From Pirellulaceae bacterium (GTDB lineage Bacteria > Planctomycetota > Planctomycetia > Pirellulales > Pirellulaceae), in NCBI GenBank assembly GCA_022448315.1, contig JAKVCA010000021.1:1-64000 (forward strand): DNA of 64,000 nt, in the 5' to 3' direction. The notes beneath the pieces were generated by a model. It had not been told where the DNA came from. It did no database searches and worked only from the letters and a program-made list of their open reading frames with translations. The stretch's first letter is position 1, and each line of letters starts with the position of its first letter. Below, piece by piece: positions 35,368 to 45,324 of this stretch. The position numbers and the translations under genes are program-made.

Positions 35368-36483
35368 TCAGGCGTGCAATACGTTTTCAAGCGGTTCGAA
35401 GTCGAGGTCAAAGGTTTCTGCAACCGGTTTGTTCGTGACACTTCCTCGATGCACATTGATCGCCGTCGAGATCGGGCGGGATTGAACCGCAATTCCGACA
35501 CCGTGGTCCGCGAGGTGAAGGGCCCAAGGCAAGGTGACATTGCCGAGCGCGAAAGTGCTTGTTCGACCCACCGCCCCAGGCATATTGGCAACGCAATAGT
35601 GGACGACTTCATGCTCGATAAAAATTGGATCGCTGTGAGTCGTCGGGTGGGACGTCTCAATACAACCTCCTTGATCCACCGCCACGTCAACGATCACGCT
35701 CCCCGGCTTCATGATCTTCAAATCTTCCTTGGTGATCAAATTCGGAGCTTTTGCACCAGGGATCAAAACCGCCCCGATGACCAAATCGGCCAACGCGAGT
35801 TCTTCCTGAATAACAAACCGATCACTGTAAAGCACGTTGACATTGGCGGGCATGATATCGTCGAGATAGCGCAAGCGATCCATATTGATATCCAGAATGG
35901 TCACATCCGCTTGAAACCCGGCCGCAATTTTCGCCGCATTTGTTCCGACGACTCCACCGCCCAAGATCGTGATGTGCGCGGGAGCAACACCGGGAACGCC
36001 TCCAAGCAAAATCCCGCGTCCCATTTGTGGTTTTTCCAGGAACCTCGCACCTTCCTGAATACTCATTCGCCCAGCCACTTCGCTCATCGGCGTCAATAAC
36101 GGGAGCCGACCTCCGGAGTCTTCGAGTGTCTCGTAAGCAATGCAGGTTGCACCTGATTTCACCATCGCTTCAGTCAGTTCGCGATCGGCAGCGAAATGAA
36201 AATAAGTGAAGACAATCTGGTCCTCACGAAGCAGACCAAACTCTTGTGGCTGAGGCTCTTTCACCTTGATAATCATCTCAGCCCGAGAGAACACCTCTTC
36301 TGCATCCCCGCAAATGATGGCTCCAGCAGCCTGATAGTCGGCGTCCGTTAATCCGCAACCGACCCCAGCCTGAGTCTGCACCAGGACCTGATGCCCACGT
36401 CGCGTGAGTTCCGCTGCTCCAACTGGAAGAAGCGAAACGCGGTACTCATCGCGTTTAATTTCTTTCGGTACGCCGACAATCAT
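35368..36483 (-). CDS. ald: Alanine dehydrogenase
   Basis: 371 residues. It catalyses NAD-dependent interconversion of alanine with pyruvate and ammonia. Signatures are the N-terminal MIVGVPKEIKRDEYRVSL, the substrate-binding region VKVKEPQPQE, the nucleotide-binding ILGGGVVGTNAAKIA, and DVAVDQGGCIETS with the catalytic aspartate. ATG 36483 overlaps the stop of der (ATGA, 36480-36483), so this is the second gene of a der-ald pair. Confidence 0.96.
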   Translation of the reverse strand: MIVGVPKEIKRDEYRVSLLPVGAAELTRRGHQVLVQTQAGVGCGLTDADYQAAGAIICGDAEEVFSRAEMIIKVKEPQPQEFGLLREDQIVFTYFHFAADRELTEAMVKSGATCIAYETLEDSGGRLPLLTPMSEVAGRMSIQEGARFLEKPQMGRGILLGGVPGVAPAHITILGGGVVGTNAAKIAAGFQADVTILDINMDRLRYLDDIMPANVNVLYSDRFVIQEELALADLVIGAVLIPGAKAPNLITKEDLKIMKPGSVIVDVAVDQGGCIETSHPTTHSDPIFIEHEVVHYCVANMPGAVGRTSTFALGNVTLPWALHLADHGVGIAVQSRPISTAINVHRGSVTNKPVAETFDLDFEPLENVLHA

Positions 36484-37952
36484 GCATCGCCCTCCCATGA
36501 TTCGATGTTCTCGTGTTCCGATTGATCTTCTTGATTGAGTTGATCTTCGTGCTCAGGTTGCTCAATCCACTGATCGCGACTCACCTCATCCTCACGACTC
36601 TGCGTAGCTCCATTCTTGCGTTTCCCTCCGCCGTGGCTATCACGTTTTTGCAGGAATAACCGAATGGGAACCTCACCGAAACTCAACTGGTCGTGTAGGA
36701 AACCTTTAAGGTACTTCAGGTAGGTCGGTGCAAAGGCTTGGGGATCGTTGCACATCAAAACGAGTGTCGGCGGCTGTACACCCACTTGCGTCGCATAAAA
36801 AACCTTGGGCCGACGATTTCGGAAAATCGGTGGCGGATGCTTGTCAATGGCCGTCCTTAAAAGACGATTCAACTCACCGGTTGAGATTCGATCACGCGAC
36901 TGTTTAAACAACATCAACGCATGGTTGAGCAGCTTGCGAACATTTCGACCCGATTGCCCCGTGATAAAGGCGATGGGAACCTGCCAGAGACTCTGGAAGT
37001 TCTCCCGCAGATAGTCACTCCACTGCTGGGTCGGCATGTGTTCCGCCATCAGGTCCCATTTATTCACCACCATGATGCACGGTTTGAAATGTTCTTGGAT
37101 GTACGACAGCAACTGCTTATCGACTTTGGAGAGGCGTTGACTGGAGTCAAAGAACATGAGCACGACATCCGCATGCCGAATGCTCCTCTGGGCGCGATGA
37201 GCCCCGTACCAATCGATGTCGGTGCGAACACTTTTATTTTTCCGAAGACCAGGCGTGTCAATCGCCACGAAGGCCTTGTCGTCCATCTCGAAGCGGACAT
37301 TTACACTGTCCCGGGTCGTCCCTGCCACTTCAGAGACTATCATCCGGTCGCTGTTCGTCAGCGTATTGATGAACGTACTCTTTCCAACGTTTCTTCGACC
37401 GACAATCGCGATTTTCATTTCTGGTTCGGAGAGTTCGACCGAATCGGGAACCACGTCGGGAAGCCGCTGAACCACCGCTTCGAGCAAGTCATCTCTTCCC
37501 AGTCGATTCGCGGCGGAAACCTTGACAGGCACCCCATAACCGAACCTCGAAAATTCCTCAGAAGCGATGTCGTATTTATCGGCATCGCATTTGTTGGCAA
37601 CCAGCAGAATGGGTTTGTCTGTCGCCCGCAAACGCTTGCTGATCGTCTCATCCAGCGGTGTCATGCCATCGCGGGCATCGACCACGAACAACAACAGATC
37701 TGCTTCCTGAATCCCAAACTGAATCTGCTGTTCAATTTCATCAGAAAGATTGTCGACATCATTGATCCCAATCCCGCCCGTATCGACCAGCTCAAAATAG
37801 TCGTCGTCTTCCTGAAACAGGTGGGTCATTCGATCCCGAGTCACGCCCGCAACGTCATCGACAATCGCCAGTCGGCGACCGACCAACCAGTTAAAAAGGC
37901 TGGACTTGCCCACGTTTGGGCGTCCGATGATCGCGACCTTGGAAAAAGACAT
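36480..37952 (-). CDS. der: Ribosome-assembly GTPase Der (EngA)
   Basis: 490 residues with two tandem G domains (GRPNVGKSS near residue 10 and GRRNVGKST near 185) and a C-terminal KH-like domain, the Der architecture. It acts in 50S subunit maturation. The C-terminus carries an extra acidic, glutamine-rich tail of about 50 residues (SREDEVSRDQWIEQPEHEDQ) not typical of the family. ATG 37952 is chosen; 37961 is also in frame. Coupled to ald by a 4-base overlap. Confidence 0.95.
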   Translation of the reverse strand: MSFSKVAIIGRPNVGKSSLFNWLVGRRLAIVDDVAGVTRDRMTHLFQEDDDYFELVDTGGIGINDVDNLSDEIEQQIQFGIQEADLLLFVVDARDGMTPLDETISKRLRATDKPILLVANKCDADKYDIASEEFSRFGYGVPVKVSAANRLGRDDLLEAVVQRLPDVVPDSVELSEPEMKIAIVGRRNVGKSTFINTLTNSDRMIVSEVAGTTRDSVNVRFEMDDKAFVAIDTPGLRKNKSVRTDIDWYGAHRAQRSIRHADVVLMFFDSSQRLSKVDKQLLSYIQEHFKPCIMVVNKWDLMAEHMPTQQWSDYLRENFQSLWQVPIAFITGQSGRNVRKLLNHALMLFKQSRDRISTGELNRLLRTAIDKHPPPIFRNRRPKVFYATQVGVQPPTLVLMCNDPQAFAPTYLKYLKGFLHDQLSFGEVPIRLFLQKRDSHGGGKRKNGATQSREDEVSRDQWIEQPEHEDQLNQEDQSEHENIESWEGDA

Positions 37953-38303
37953 AGCAACCACAGTTTCAGGATCTGATATTCAAACCCGTATCATACCGGT
38001 TGGTCGCTGCCAGCCCAAGGAGTCAAATGGTCGCTGGCAGCCCCTCAGAGACGCGTAAAAATCGGAACTGCCTCGCCCCCGAATCCCGGCTGAAGAGGCC
38101 GCTGCCACCCAAAGCACTCTTCTCGCCCATGCCATGGCTGGACAGGACCACCGATTTAACCACCTGCGGGTACCCAAACACCGAATAAAGATCGAGTTTG
38201 CACCCACTCACCCAAGAGAAGTTCAGCGACGGTGCCGTCTTTCTCCCGCCAGCTAAGCCACGCGGTCGAGCGTAAAACACCCGCTCGGTGATTTCCAAGG
38301 CGA
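37953..38303. other. Intergenic region with 9-bp inverted repeat
   Basis: It lies between accC and der, both on the minus strand. GCTGCCAGC (38006-38014) and GCTGGCAGC (38033-38041) form a 9-bp stem with an 18-base loop, and tggtcgctg is also directly repeated there. It may be an accC terminator lacking a T-run, or an operator upstream of der. No gene is supported. Confidence 0.5.
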
Positions 38304-39650
38304 CTACTCGCTGAAAAACGCGCGTTCCACAAAGCCGGTGTCGATCGAACCGTTGGCGAAGCTTTCATGCTCCAGCACCATCTTGTGAAAAGGAGCCGTC
38401 GTTGCGATTCCTTGGACACGCAACTCGTCCAAAGCTCGAATCATGCACGCAATCGCCTCTTCCCGAGTCGGCTTGTGAACGATCAGCTTCCCAATCATCG
38501 AATCGTAGTAAGGCGGAACGGTATATCCAGCGTGAGCATGAGAGTCGAACCGTACTCCAAGTCCACCCGGAATTTGAATCGACTCAATTTTGCCAGGACA
38601 AGGCTGGAAGAACCGGTCGGGATCTTCCGCGTTGATACGGCACTCAATGGAGGCGCCGATGCAAGGAATATCGTCCTGAGTAAGCGTGAGCGGCATGCCA
38701 CTCGCAATCTGAATCTGCCATTTGATCAGATCGAGCCCCGTCACCATTTCAGAGACCGGATGCTCCACCTGGATGCGGGCATTGACTTCAATAAAGTAAA
38801 AGTTCTCCTGCGCATCGACAATGAACTCGACGGTGCCCGCATTGGTGTAGTTGGCATGCTTGACCAAACGCACGGCCGATGCGCAGATTTCGTTTCTTGT
38901 TTCCTCACTCAACGTTGGCGCGGGACTTTCCTCAATCAACTTTTGATGCCGCCGTTGAGTGGAACAATCTCGTTCCCAAAGATGCACGACCTTCCCGTGT
39001 TGATCTGCAAGGATTTGAACCTCGACGTGCCGAGGCTTCTCGACAAACTTTTCCAAATAGACACCCGCATTCCCAAACGCCGCTTTGGCTTCATTTTGAG
39101 CCTGCTGAATCGCTGTCTTCAAGACCGATTCATCCTCGGCGACTCGCATGCCTTTTCCACCGCCCCCCGCCGTGGCTTTGATCAGAACGGGGTAGCCTAT
39201 TTCTTTGGCAACCTCAACCGCCTGATCTTCGTCTTCGATCAGGCCATCACTTCCGGGGACCACCGGAACCTTGGCGGCTCTCGCAAGGTCGCGTGCCTGA
39301 TTCTTATCGCCAAGCAGGTCCATGGCTTCGGGAGACGGACCAATAAAGTCGATGTTGCAACTTCGGCAAACTTCATTGAAGTGGGAGTTCTCAGCAAGGA
39401 ATCCGTAGCCGGGATGAATAGCATCAACATTTCCGACTTCCGCAGCACTGATCAGCTGGTCGATCTTCAAATAACTGTCGGCCGACTTGGGTCCACCAAT
39501 GCAGTACGCCTCATCGGCGAGTTCGAGATAGGCGCTACCGCGATCGGCTTCACTGAAGACGGCAACCGCCTCGATTCCCATTTCTTTACAAGCTCGGATG
39601 ATTCGCAGAGCGATTTCGCCGCGATTGGCAATCAAAATTCGATTAAACAT
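38304..39650 (-). CDS. accC: Acetyl-CoA carboxylase, biotin carboxylase subunit
   Basis: 448 residues. It carboxylates biotin on AccB using ATP and bicarbonate, the first half-reaction of malonyl-CoA synthesis. Seen are [19 protein letters not shown], the ATP-grasp glycine loop [12 protein letters not shown], the [18 protein letters not shown] active-site segment and the C-terminal [11 protein letters not shown]. It follows accB in the order pepP/pepQ-like, accB, accC, as in many bacteria, but the accB-accC gap is 223 bases. Confidence 0.97.
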   Translation of the reverse strand: MFNRILIANRGEIALRIIRACKEMGIEAVAVFSEADRGSAYLELADEAYCIGGPKSADSYLKIDQLISAAEVGNVDAIHPGYGFLAENSHFNEVCRSCNIDFIGPSPEAMDLLGDKNQARDLARAAKVPVVPGSDGLIEDEDQAVEVAKEIGYPVLIKATAGGGGKGMRVAEDESVLKTAIQQAQNEAKAAFGNAGVYLEKFVEKPRHVEVQILADQHGKVVHLWERDCSTQRRHQKLIEESPAPTLSEETRNEICASAVRLVKHANYTNAGTVEFIVDAQENFYFIEVNARIQVEHPVSEMVTGLDLIKWQIQIASGMPLTLTQDDIPCIGASIECRINAEDPDRFFQPCPGKIESIQIPGGLGVRFDSHAHAGYTVPPYYDSMIGKLIVHKPTREEAIACMIRALDELRVQGIATTAPFHKMVLEHESFANGSIDTGFVERAFFSE

Positions 39651-39873
39651 GGAACCCGTTGGTTGAACATTGCTTTAGAGGTGGAGTCAAACTCACGAGG
39701 AGTTTCAGGCGAGGGCAATCCCTCAATTTCGTTTTGCCAACACGCTAACTTTTTGCAGAAAACAGGACCCTTGACGATCGCAGGTCGGGGTAATACCAGG
39801 CCGCAACGGAGAGTTGTACTTACCGAGGTCTCTCCGGCGGACCGAGAACGGTCAAACCGAGTCCAAACAAGCG

Positions 39874-40395
39874 TCAGCCATTGGTATCTACCTTGAAAAG
39901 TGGCTTGTTGACGTCAACCGCTTCTTCGTTTTTGACCAGAACGGCCACAACTTTGCCGGAAATGCCTGCAGGGATTTCGTTGAACATTTTCATGGCTTCG
40001 ACCACACAAACGATAGTGTCTGCCTCGACATGATCCCCCACTTTGACATAGGTCTCCGCATTGGGATTTGGCTTGGAGTAGAAGGTCCCAACCATCGGGC
40101 TCGTCACCACAGAAATGTTGTCGCCATCGACAGCTTCAGCAGGCGGCGTTGGCGTTGCAGGAGCCGCCGCAGGAACCGGTGCAGCGGCGACGGCAGGCAT
40201 GACACCTGGAGCAGCCGCAGGCGCTGAAACGACGACGGGTGCGGGCTCATCTTTTCGTCTTAAACGAATCCGGCGGTCACCATGTTTCAACGAAACTTCG
40301 TTGAGATCATGTTCCTTCATCATCTCAACCAGCTGACGGATACGCTCGACGTCAAAAACTTCGTTATTTGATTTCGCTCGATCTGCGTTACTCAT
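39874..40395 (-). CDS. accB: Acetyl-CoA carboxylase, biotin carboxyl carrier protein
   Basis: 173 residues. A short N-terminal helical region (FDVERIRQLVEMMKEHDLNEVSL) leads to an alanine/proline-rich flexible linker (about 60-95) and the lipoyl-like domain, whose biotinylated lysine is in VVEAMKMFNEI. It carries carboxybiotin from AccC to the carboxyltransferase. ATG 40395 follows AAGGACC. Confidence 0.96.
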   Translation of the reverse strand: MSNADRAKSNNEVFDVERIRQLVEMMKEHDLNEVSLKHGDRRIRLRRKDEPAPVVVSAPAAAPGVMPAVAAAPVPAAAPATPTPPAEAVDGDNISVVTSPMVGTFYSKPNPNAETYVKVGDHVEADTIVCVVEAMKMFNEIPAGISGKVVAVLVKNEEAVDVNKPLFKVDTNG

Positions 40396-40531
40396 AAATG
40401 GTCCTTAGCTCTTACTTATCCCCGAAGCGGCGTCGTTGCGAGCGTGCATGGGCACGTCCATGCGGTTTCGAGATTGATGCGGCAATTTGGTTTCGTGGTT
40501 CAAATCGAATCGGGAAGCTGCACCCAAGCCG

Positions 40532-41626
40532 CTAAAGATTAAGCACACAAGCATCCAAATTCTTCTCAACATGGGTCATCACTTCATGCCCGTCGGTCGT
40601 CACGAGGATGTCGTCCTCGATTCTCACACCGCCCCAGTCCGGCAGATAGATCCCCGGTTCAACCGTGACCACCATCCCCGGCTTCAAAATCGACTCGTTT
40701 GCCGATGACATTCGCGGAGATTCGTGAATTTCCAATCCAAAGCCATGGCCGAGGCCGTGCCCAAACCGTTTACCGTAACCGGCCTCTTCAATGACCGACC
40801 GCGCCGCGCGATCAACGGCACTGCACGCCACACCCGGACGAATCGCTTCGATAGCCGCAAGTTGTGCTCTCAAAACGACTTCGTAAATTCGGCACAGCTT
40901 GGTCGAGATTTTACCGGTGACCAAAACACGGGTCAAGTCGCTCATATAAAGGCCCGCTTTTGCGCCCCAATCTATGAGCACGAACGGGCTTTCCTCGATC
41001 CGCCGTTCCCCGGGGACAGCATGGGGAAGCGCCGCCCGTGGCCCGACTCCAACAATCGGCTTGAACGCACACCCAACACCCCCGAACTGGCGTATTTGAT
41101 GCTCAATGTTCGCGGCCACCAATCTTTCCGGCATTTCGGGGGTCAGTGTGGCACGAATAAAGTCAAAGGTCCGTTCCGCCAGATGGATCGATCGACGAAT
41201 TTCCGCCATCTCATTCCGGTCTTTGATCTGCCTCAGCGTTTCGACCCATTCGGAGGTCGAAACCAGTTCCACTCCGTCCAGCTTCGACGTGAAAAGGTCG
41301 AACTGGTTTTTACTTAAAGAGTCGCCCTCAACGGCGATTGACTCTAATTTTCTGGACTTCAGTTCCTTTTGCAAAATCTGCACCATGCTGGTGGAACTGG
41401 TCCGAGACACAAATGGGACGTCCGGACTCTCTTCTTCCAACTGCGTCGTATAACGACTGTCGGTGAGAATAATGGCATCGCTTCCCGTCAGAAGCAGATA
41501 ACTCGAGTCCCCGGTAAATCCTGTGAGATAAGTCACGTTGATCTCGTTCGTGACCAGTAGAGCCGGCACACCCGATTTCTTCAGGGTCGAGCGGAGGCGA
41601 TCTCGTCTTTTTGCATGCATCTGCAT
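40532..41626 (-). CDS. M24 family Xaa-Pro aminopeptidase
   Basis: 364 residues with a creatinase-type N-terminal domain and the pita-bread metallopeptidase domain. Metal ligands appear in LIDWGAKAGLYMSDLTR (two aspartates), HGLGHGFGLEIHE (histidine), TVEPGIY and the final glutamate of RIEDDILVT. It removes N-terminal residues preceding proline in cytoplasmic peptides. Whether it is PepP or PepQ cannot be decided. The position directly before accB is a common bacterial arrangement. Confidence 0.93.
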   Translation of the reverse strand: MQMHAKRRDRLRSTLKKSGVPALLVTNEINVTYLTGFTGDSSYLLLTGSDAIILTDSRYTTQLEEESPDVPFVSRTSSTSMVQILQKELKSRKLESIAVEGDSLSKNQFDLFTSKLDGVELVSTSEWVETLRQIKDRNEMAEIRRSIHLAERTFDFIRATLTPEMPERLVAANIEHQIRQFGGVGCAFKPIVGVGPRAALPHAVPGERRIEESPFVLIDWGAKAGLYMSDLTRVLVTGKISTKLCRIYEVVLRAQLAAIEAIRPGVACSAVDRAARSVIEEAGYGKRFGHGLGHGFGLEIHESPRMSSANESILKPGMVVTVEPGIYLPDWGGVRIEDDILVTTDGHEVMTHVEKNLDACVLNL

Positions 41627-41836
41627 TCTCTCGTTGATGGACTCAAGATGGGTTGAACTCGAAAACCTTCAGCCCAAATCGCGACGTCCAGCCGAAGCGT
41701 GCTTTGCGCGACTCATGTCTTCGACCGATGGCGATCAAGCGGTAAAAAAACCTATGTGAGCAATTCTCTGTGGGGCGATGACCAACATGTACAGGAACGG
41801 ACGTTGTGATTTGTAGCAGAGAGGGCTTACCGTCCT

Positions 41837-42208
41837 TCACGCCGATTCAACCGCTTGGCCGGGAATCTGCTGATTCTGTTCATTCACCAAAATAATCCGC
41901 GGCGTGAACTCATCAAGGGTGGATTCATGAACCCGGGCATAGGCCACGATGATGACAAGGTCTCCAGGCTTTACGTGGTGCGCTGCCGCACCATTGATGC
42001 AGATTGCTCCAGAGTCTGCCGCTCCCTCAATGACATACGTCGTCAACCGTGAACCGTTGGTGATGTCGTAGATGTCAACCTGCTCGTAGGGGACGAGATT
42101 TGCCGCATGCATCAAGGTCGAATCGATCGTGACACTGCCTTCATAATCCAGATCAGCATCGGTCACCGTGGCTCGGTGGATCTTCGATTTCAACAGTGTC
42201 CGTTCCAT
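41837..42208 (-). CDS. panD: Aspartate 1-decarboxylase proenzyme
   Basis: 123 residues from ATG 42208 ([16 protein letters not shown]), which fits the family length; a longer frame to 42304 has no family match. The self-cleavage site is G24-S25 in YEGSVTID, generating the pyruvoyl cofactor. The conserved [12 protein letters not shown] and [12 protein letters not shown] are present. It makes beta-alanine for pantothenate and coenzyme A. Confidence 0.97.
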   Translation of the reverse strand: MERTLLKSKIHRATVTDADLDYEGSVTIDSTLMHAANLVPYEQVDIYDITNGSRLTTYVIEGAADSGAICINGAAAHHVKPGDLVIIVAYARVHESTLDEFTPRIILVNEQNQQIPGQAVESA

Positions 42209-42483
42209 ACGTGCCCCATGTTTTGCCTTGGATATCCTCTTCGCAAGGCGAATTCTATTCTCAAAAACCTGTCTGTCTTTGTGGACTCGATGACGGCGTC
42301 TCAATCCGCTTTCCTAAGGTTTGAAACATGCACGTCTAAAGTGTCAAACAAAGCGGCGGGCCGTTCATTCATCCAGCCGTATGGCCGCAGGGGACACCTC
42401 TTCGGATGGTTCCATGCTTTGGAGGGCGACAACGCGCCGCGATCGTTCTGACCTGACTCCTTTTAACGTTAACGCCAAACGGA

Positions 42484-44844
42484 TTACGCGCCCAGACGTG
42501 CCAGCCACACGATCAATGCCAGAAATGCAAAACAGATCCCAAAACTGATCACAAAACCAGCGATATCCGAAAAACGTGGCTTTTGAAGCTCAAGTTGGGA
42601 ATTGGGAAACAGCTTTTTGTGATCGTACCGACGCGGATTTTCGTAAGACAGACGAAGACTTTCCTGATCTCTTTGCGGATCGGGATCCACAGGCGTTTTC
42701 ATCTTGACGTAATAACGATCCAATCCTTCGCCGCGACACCGAGGCGTTAGCCAGCTGAGAACAAACATGATCAGAAATGGAGATAAAATCTTCACCGGCA
42801 AACGAATGGACTCCAGTTGCGGTCTCTCCATCGTCGAGAGATCCAAGCCCGCCCAAAGGTAAGGCAAGAACTCCACTTTCAGCTTTCCCCGACCTTCAAC
42901 CTGCCCCTGGTACTCCCTGACATAGGTCACACGACGATTCTCTTGATCTTCGACTTTGTCGATTTCGATCCATGTCCCAGCCTGTTCGTCAAACCCTTCG
43001 CTCCAGAAAACGGCTTGCCCTCCAGCGATTTTTGGATAGCGATACTCATACTCCTCTCCAAGTTCCAGAGGCGTGGGCCGATCGCCCAACGCTTCCAAAT
43101 TGACCTGCGCGACCTGCAACTCTGCGGCGGCCTCCGCCAAGGGCGTCAACGCAGAAGTTGGCGGCGATTTCGCCACGGAAGCGGAGTTCTGCCCGGATGC
43201 TGAATTTTCGGGAGCGGATCGCGTGGCTTCGACGCATTGTCGGTAATGGGCCAACGCGGCCTCGTGCGTCGATCGAACCGTTTCCCATTGTTCAATCTTG
43301 ATCTGCCGTCGCTCGACATCGACCGGGGTTGCCTGCCGGGTCTCGACCGTTTCGCGTTGATTCGTCACGACTCCAAATTCAGCAAGGCTTCGGAGCTCCG
43401 GTTTCACCATGGGAACAGTGATTGGGAGAATAAAGAAGACCACCACGATAAACAGCACCGTGCCCCAGGCGGCCCACTTGGTGGCTCGTCTCCAGAACAT
43501 TCCCAACCAGAAGGGTGCTGCAAATGACGCCGCGAGCTCCAAGGCGAGTCGATATTGCCCAAACACATCGTAAGCGTTAATCGAGACAAAGACCGCTCCG
43601 ACGATGATCAGGAGTCCCGCGAGTCGTCCGACCGCGACATAGGTTTTCTCGGATGCCTCGGGATCGATATACGCGGCAAACACATTCCGCACGAGCAATG
43701 CGGAGCTTACCAGCATATAGCAGTCCGCAGAGGACATCAGGGCGGCCATTAAGCATGCCAGCATCAACCCCACGAGTCCCAGTCCGAGCGGCTGGAGAAT
43801 TTCCCGGGACGCGATGCCCCAGACTTTATCATTGTCGGCCGCAATTTCGAGATTGTTCGCCAACAGGGCCAACGCAATCAATCCCGTGAACCCCCAACCA
43901 ATCGTGCATAATCGCTTCAGGAAATTTCCGGTCACCAGGCCCATGCGAGCCGAGTTTTCTGTTTTGGCAGAGCCACCTCCCGTTGCAATGAAGTGAGGCT
44001 GCACAACGATCCCCACAAGACTCATCAGGGCGAACACGGCAATGTAGTAGACTGGAAATTCGCCCGCCAAAGGGGTGCCAAATAGCTGGAAATAGTCACT
44101 ACCCAGGCGATCGTGCATGATTTTCAAGCCATCCATCAATTCGGGCTTGTCGACGTTGACCCCCAGCGACGGATAATCGGCCCCGTAGCGACGTGCCAAC
44201 TCGATAAGTCCGTAAGGAATCAGAATGACGGATAAAACAATAATGCAGATGCCCTGAATCAGGTCGGTCCAGTAGGCTGCGGTCAAACCACCCAAAATTC
44301 CGTAAACCAACACGATGCCAGCAATTAAAGGTATCAGGATAAGCCGTAAATCGTCGGGCTGACTCAAACCGAATTGCCCCACGATCCAAAGGATCGTTTC
44401 CTGCCCCAACAAAGGTTCAACCACCTTGCTGATCGCCGAGAACATGATCGAAAGATAAAGCATCTGGAAGCTGAACGCGAAGACCGTATAGGCCACACCA
44501 AGCGCCTTGCTCTGGTACCGCTCGACGAACCAATCACCCAGTGTCAAATGCCGCATCCGTCGATACCAAACCGCAAAGATCCAATAGAAAGGCGTTACAA
44601 AAAGCCAGTTCAAGGCCGACCAGATTCCACTCAATCCGCTCGTCCATGTTGTTCGCCCTAGTGTGATAGGATCCTGAGCGCCCGTGCCCGCACCAAATGC
44701 TGCAAATGTTTGCAGCAGCTTTCCGAACCCACGTCCACCCATGAAGTAATCTTCTTGACGACGGATGGTCATGGAACAAAGTAAACCGATGACGACGAGG
44801 ACGGCGAAATAGACACCGAGCACAACAAAATCGATGGTCTGCAT
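42484..44844 (-). CDS. Sodium:solute symporter family protein with large insertion
   Basis: 786 residues from ATG 44844 behind GGAG; the 15-base longer reading uses TTG. It has the LeuT-fold plan of the SSS family: about 13 transmembrane helices, with YFMGGRGFGKLLQTFAAFGAGTGAQ in TM1 and GLTAAYWTDLIQG in the TM5 region. A soluble insertion of about 160 residues (roughly 490-655), alanine- and glutamate-rich with a GEEYEYRYPKIAGG beta-rich part, separates the last two helices. I know such insertions from planctomycete SSS proteins. Substrate unknown. Confidence 0.85.
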   Translation of the reverse strand: MQTIDFVVLGVYFAVLVVIGLLCSMTIRRQEDYFMGGRGFGKLLQTFAAFGAGTGAQDPITLGRTTWTSGLSGIWSALNWLFVTPFYWIFAVWYRRMRHLTLGDWFVERYQSKALGVAYTVFAFSFQMLYLSIMFSAISKVVEPLLGQETILWIVGQFGLSQPDDLRLILIPLIAGIVLVYGILGGLTAAYWTDLIQGICIIVLSVILIPYGLIELARRYGADYPSLGVNVDKPELMDGLKIMHDRLGSDYFQLFGTPLAGEFPVYYIAVFALMSLVGIVVQPHFIATGGGSAKTENSARMGLVTGNFLKRLCTIGWGFTGLIALALLANNLEIAADNDKVWGIASREILQPLGLGLVGLMLACLMAALMSSADCYMLVSSALLVRNVFAAYIDPEASEKTYVAVGRLAGLLIIVGAVFVSINAYDVFGQYRLALELAASFAAPFWLGMFWRRATKWAAWGTVLFIVVVFFILPITVPMVKPELRSLAEFGVVTNQRETVETRQATPVDVERRQIKIEQWETVRSTHEAALAHYRQCVEATRSAPENSASGQNSASVAKSPPTSALTPLAEAAAELQVAQVNLEALGDRPTPLELGEEYEYRYPKIAGGQAVFWSEGFDEQAGTWIEIDKVEDQENRRVTYVREYQGQVEGRGKLKVEFLPYLWAGLDLSTMERPQLESIRLPVKILSPFLIMFVLSWLTPRCRGEGLDRYYVKMKTPVDPDPQRDQESLRLSYENPRRYDHKKLFPNSQLELQKPRFSDIAGFVISFGICFAFLALIVWLARLGA

Positions 44845-45324
44845 CGAAAACGACTCCAACTACGTTTCGCGATTGATCGGTCTGGCTGGCAAATCCCCGA
44901 TCCTCACAAACACCACTTCGGTGAACGAAGCATGCGCTTCGTCTGGACCGGTATCGAGCCGCTCACTTCCTAGCACATTCAAGGAAGCCAGCGACTTTCA
45001 AATTCGCTGAAGGCGGGAACGCCATGCAAATCATCGACAATTCTAACTCCGCCTGCGTCCGATTTCATCTTTTAACGCGGTTTCATCAACTTGCGCAGTC
45101 GCTGATGGCCCGTGGTTCGCAACCTCACTCCAGTGACATGCCTCGCCTACCGTCACCCCGGGTGACCGACTCCCCCTTGAGTCCCGCACGCCGCATGGTT
45201 ATCAAAAATACGGAATCACGCGCCCCACCCTTGGGCGATGACTCTTTGCCGTCAGGACGGGCCACTCCCCGTGCCTGAACCCGATCTAGATCTTCTCGCC
45301 CCCCCTCCCGAAGGTAGCCTCGCG
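44845..45324. other. Divergent intergenic region
   Basis: It lies between the symporter (minus) and the thioredoxin-TPR gene (plus) and should hold both promoters. A small hairpin GTCACC-CCG-GGTGAC (45152-45166) is the only structure seen. The short frame at 45024-45278 has no protein character. Confidence 0.4.

Noticed and set aside
35260-36099. A 279-residue plus-strand frame
   Set aside because: It is antisense to alanine dehydrogenase.
36921-37976. A 351-residue plus-strand frame
   Set aside because: It is antisense to der, which is well supported.
38367-39896. A 509-residue open frame on the plus strand
   Set aside because: It is antisense to accC, which has unmistakable family motifs; the reverse frame has no protein character and arises from codon bias.
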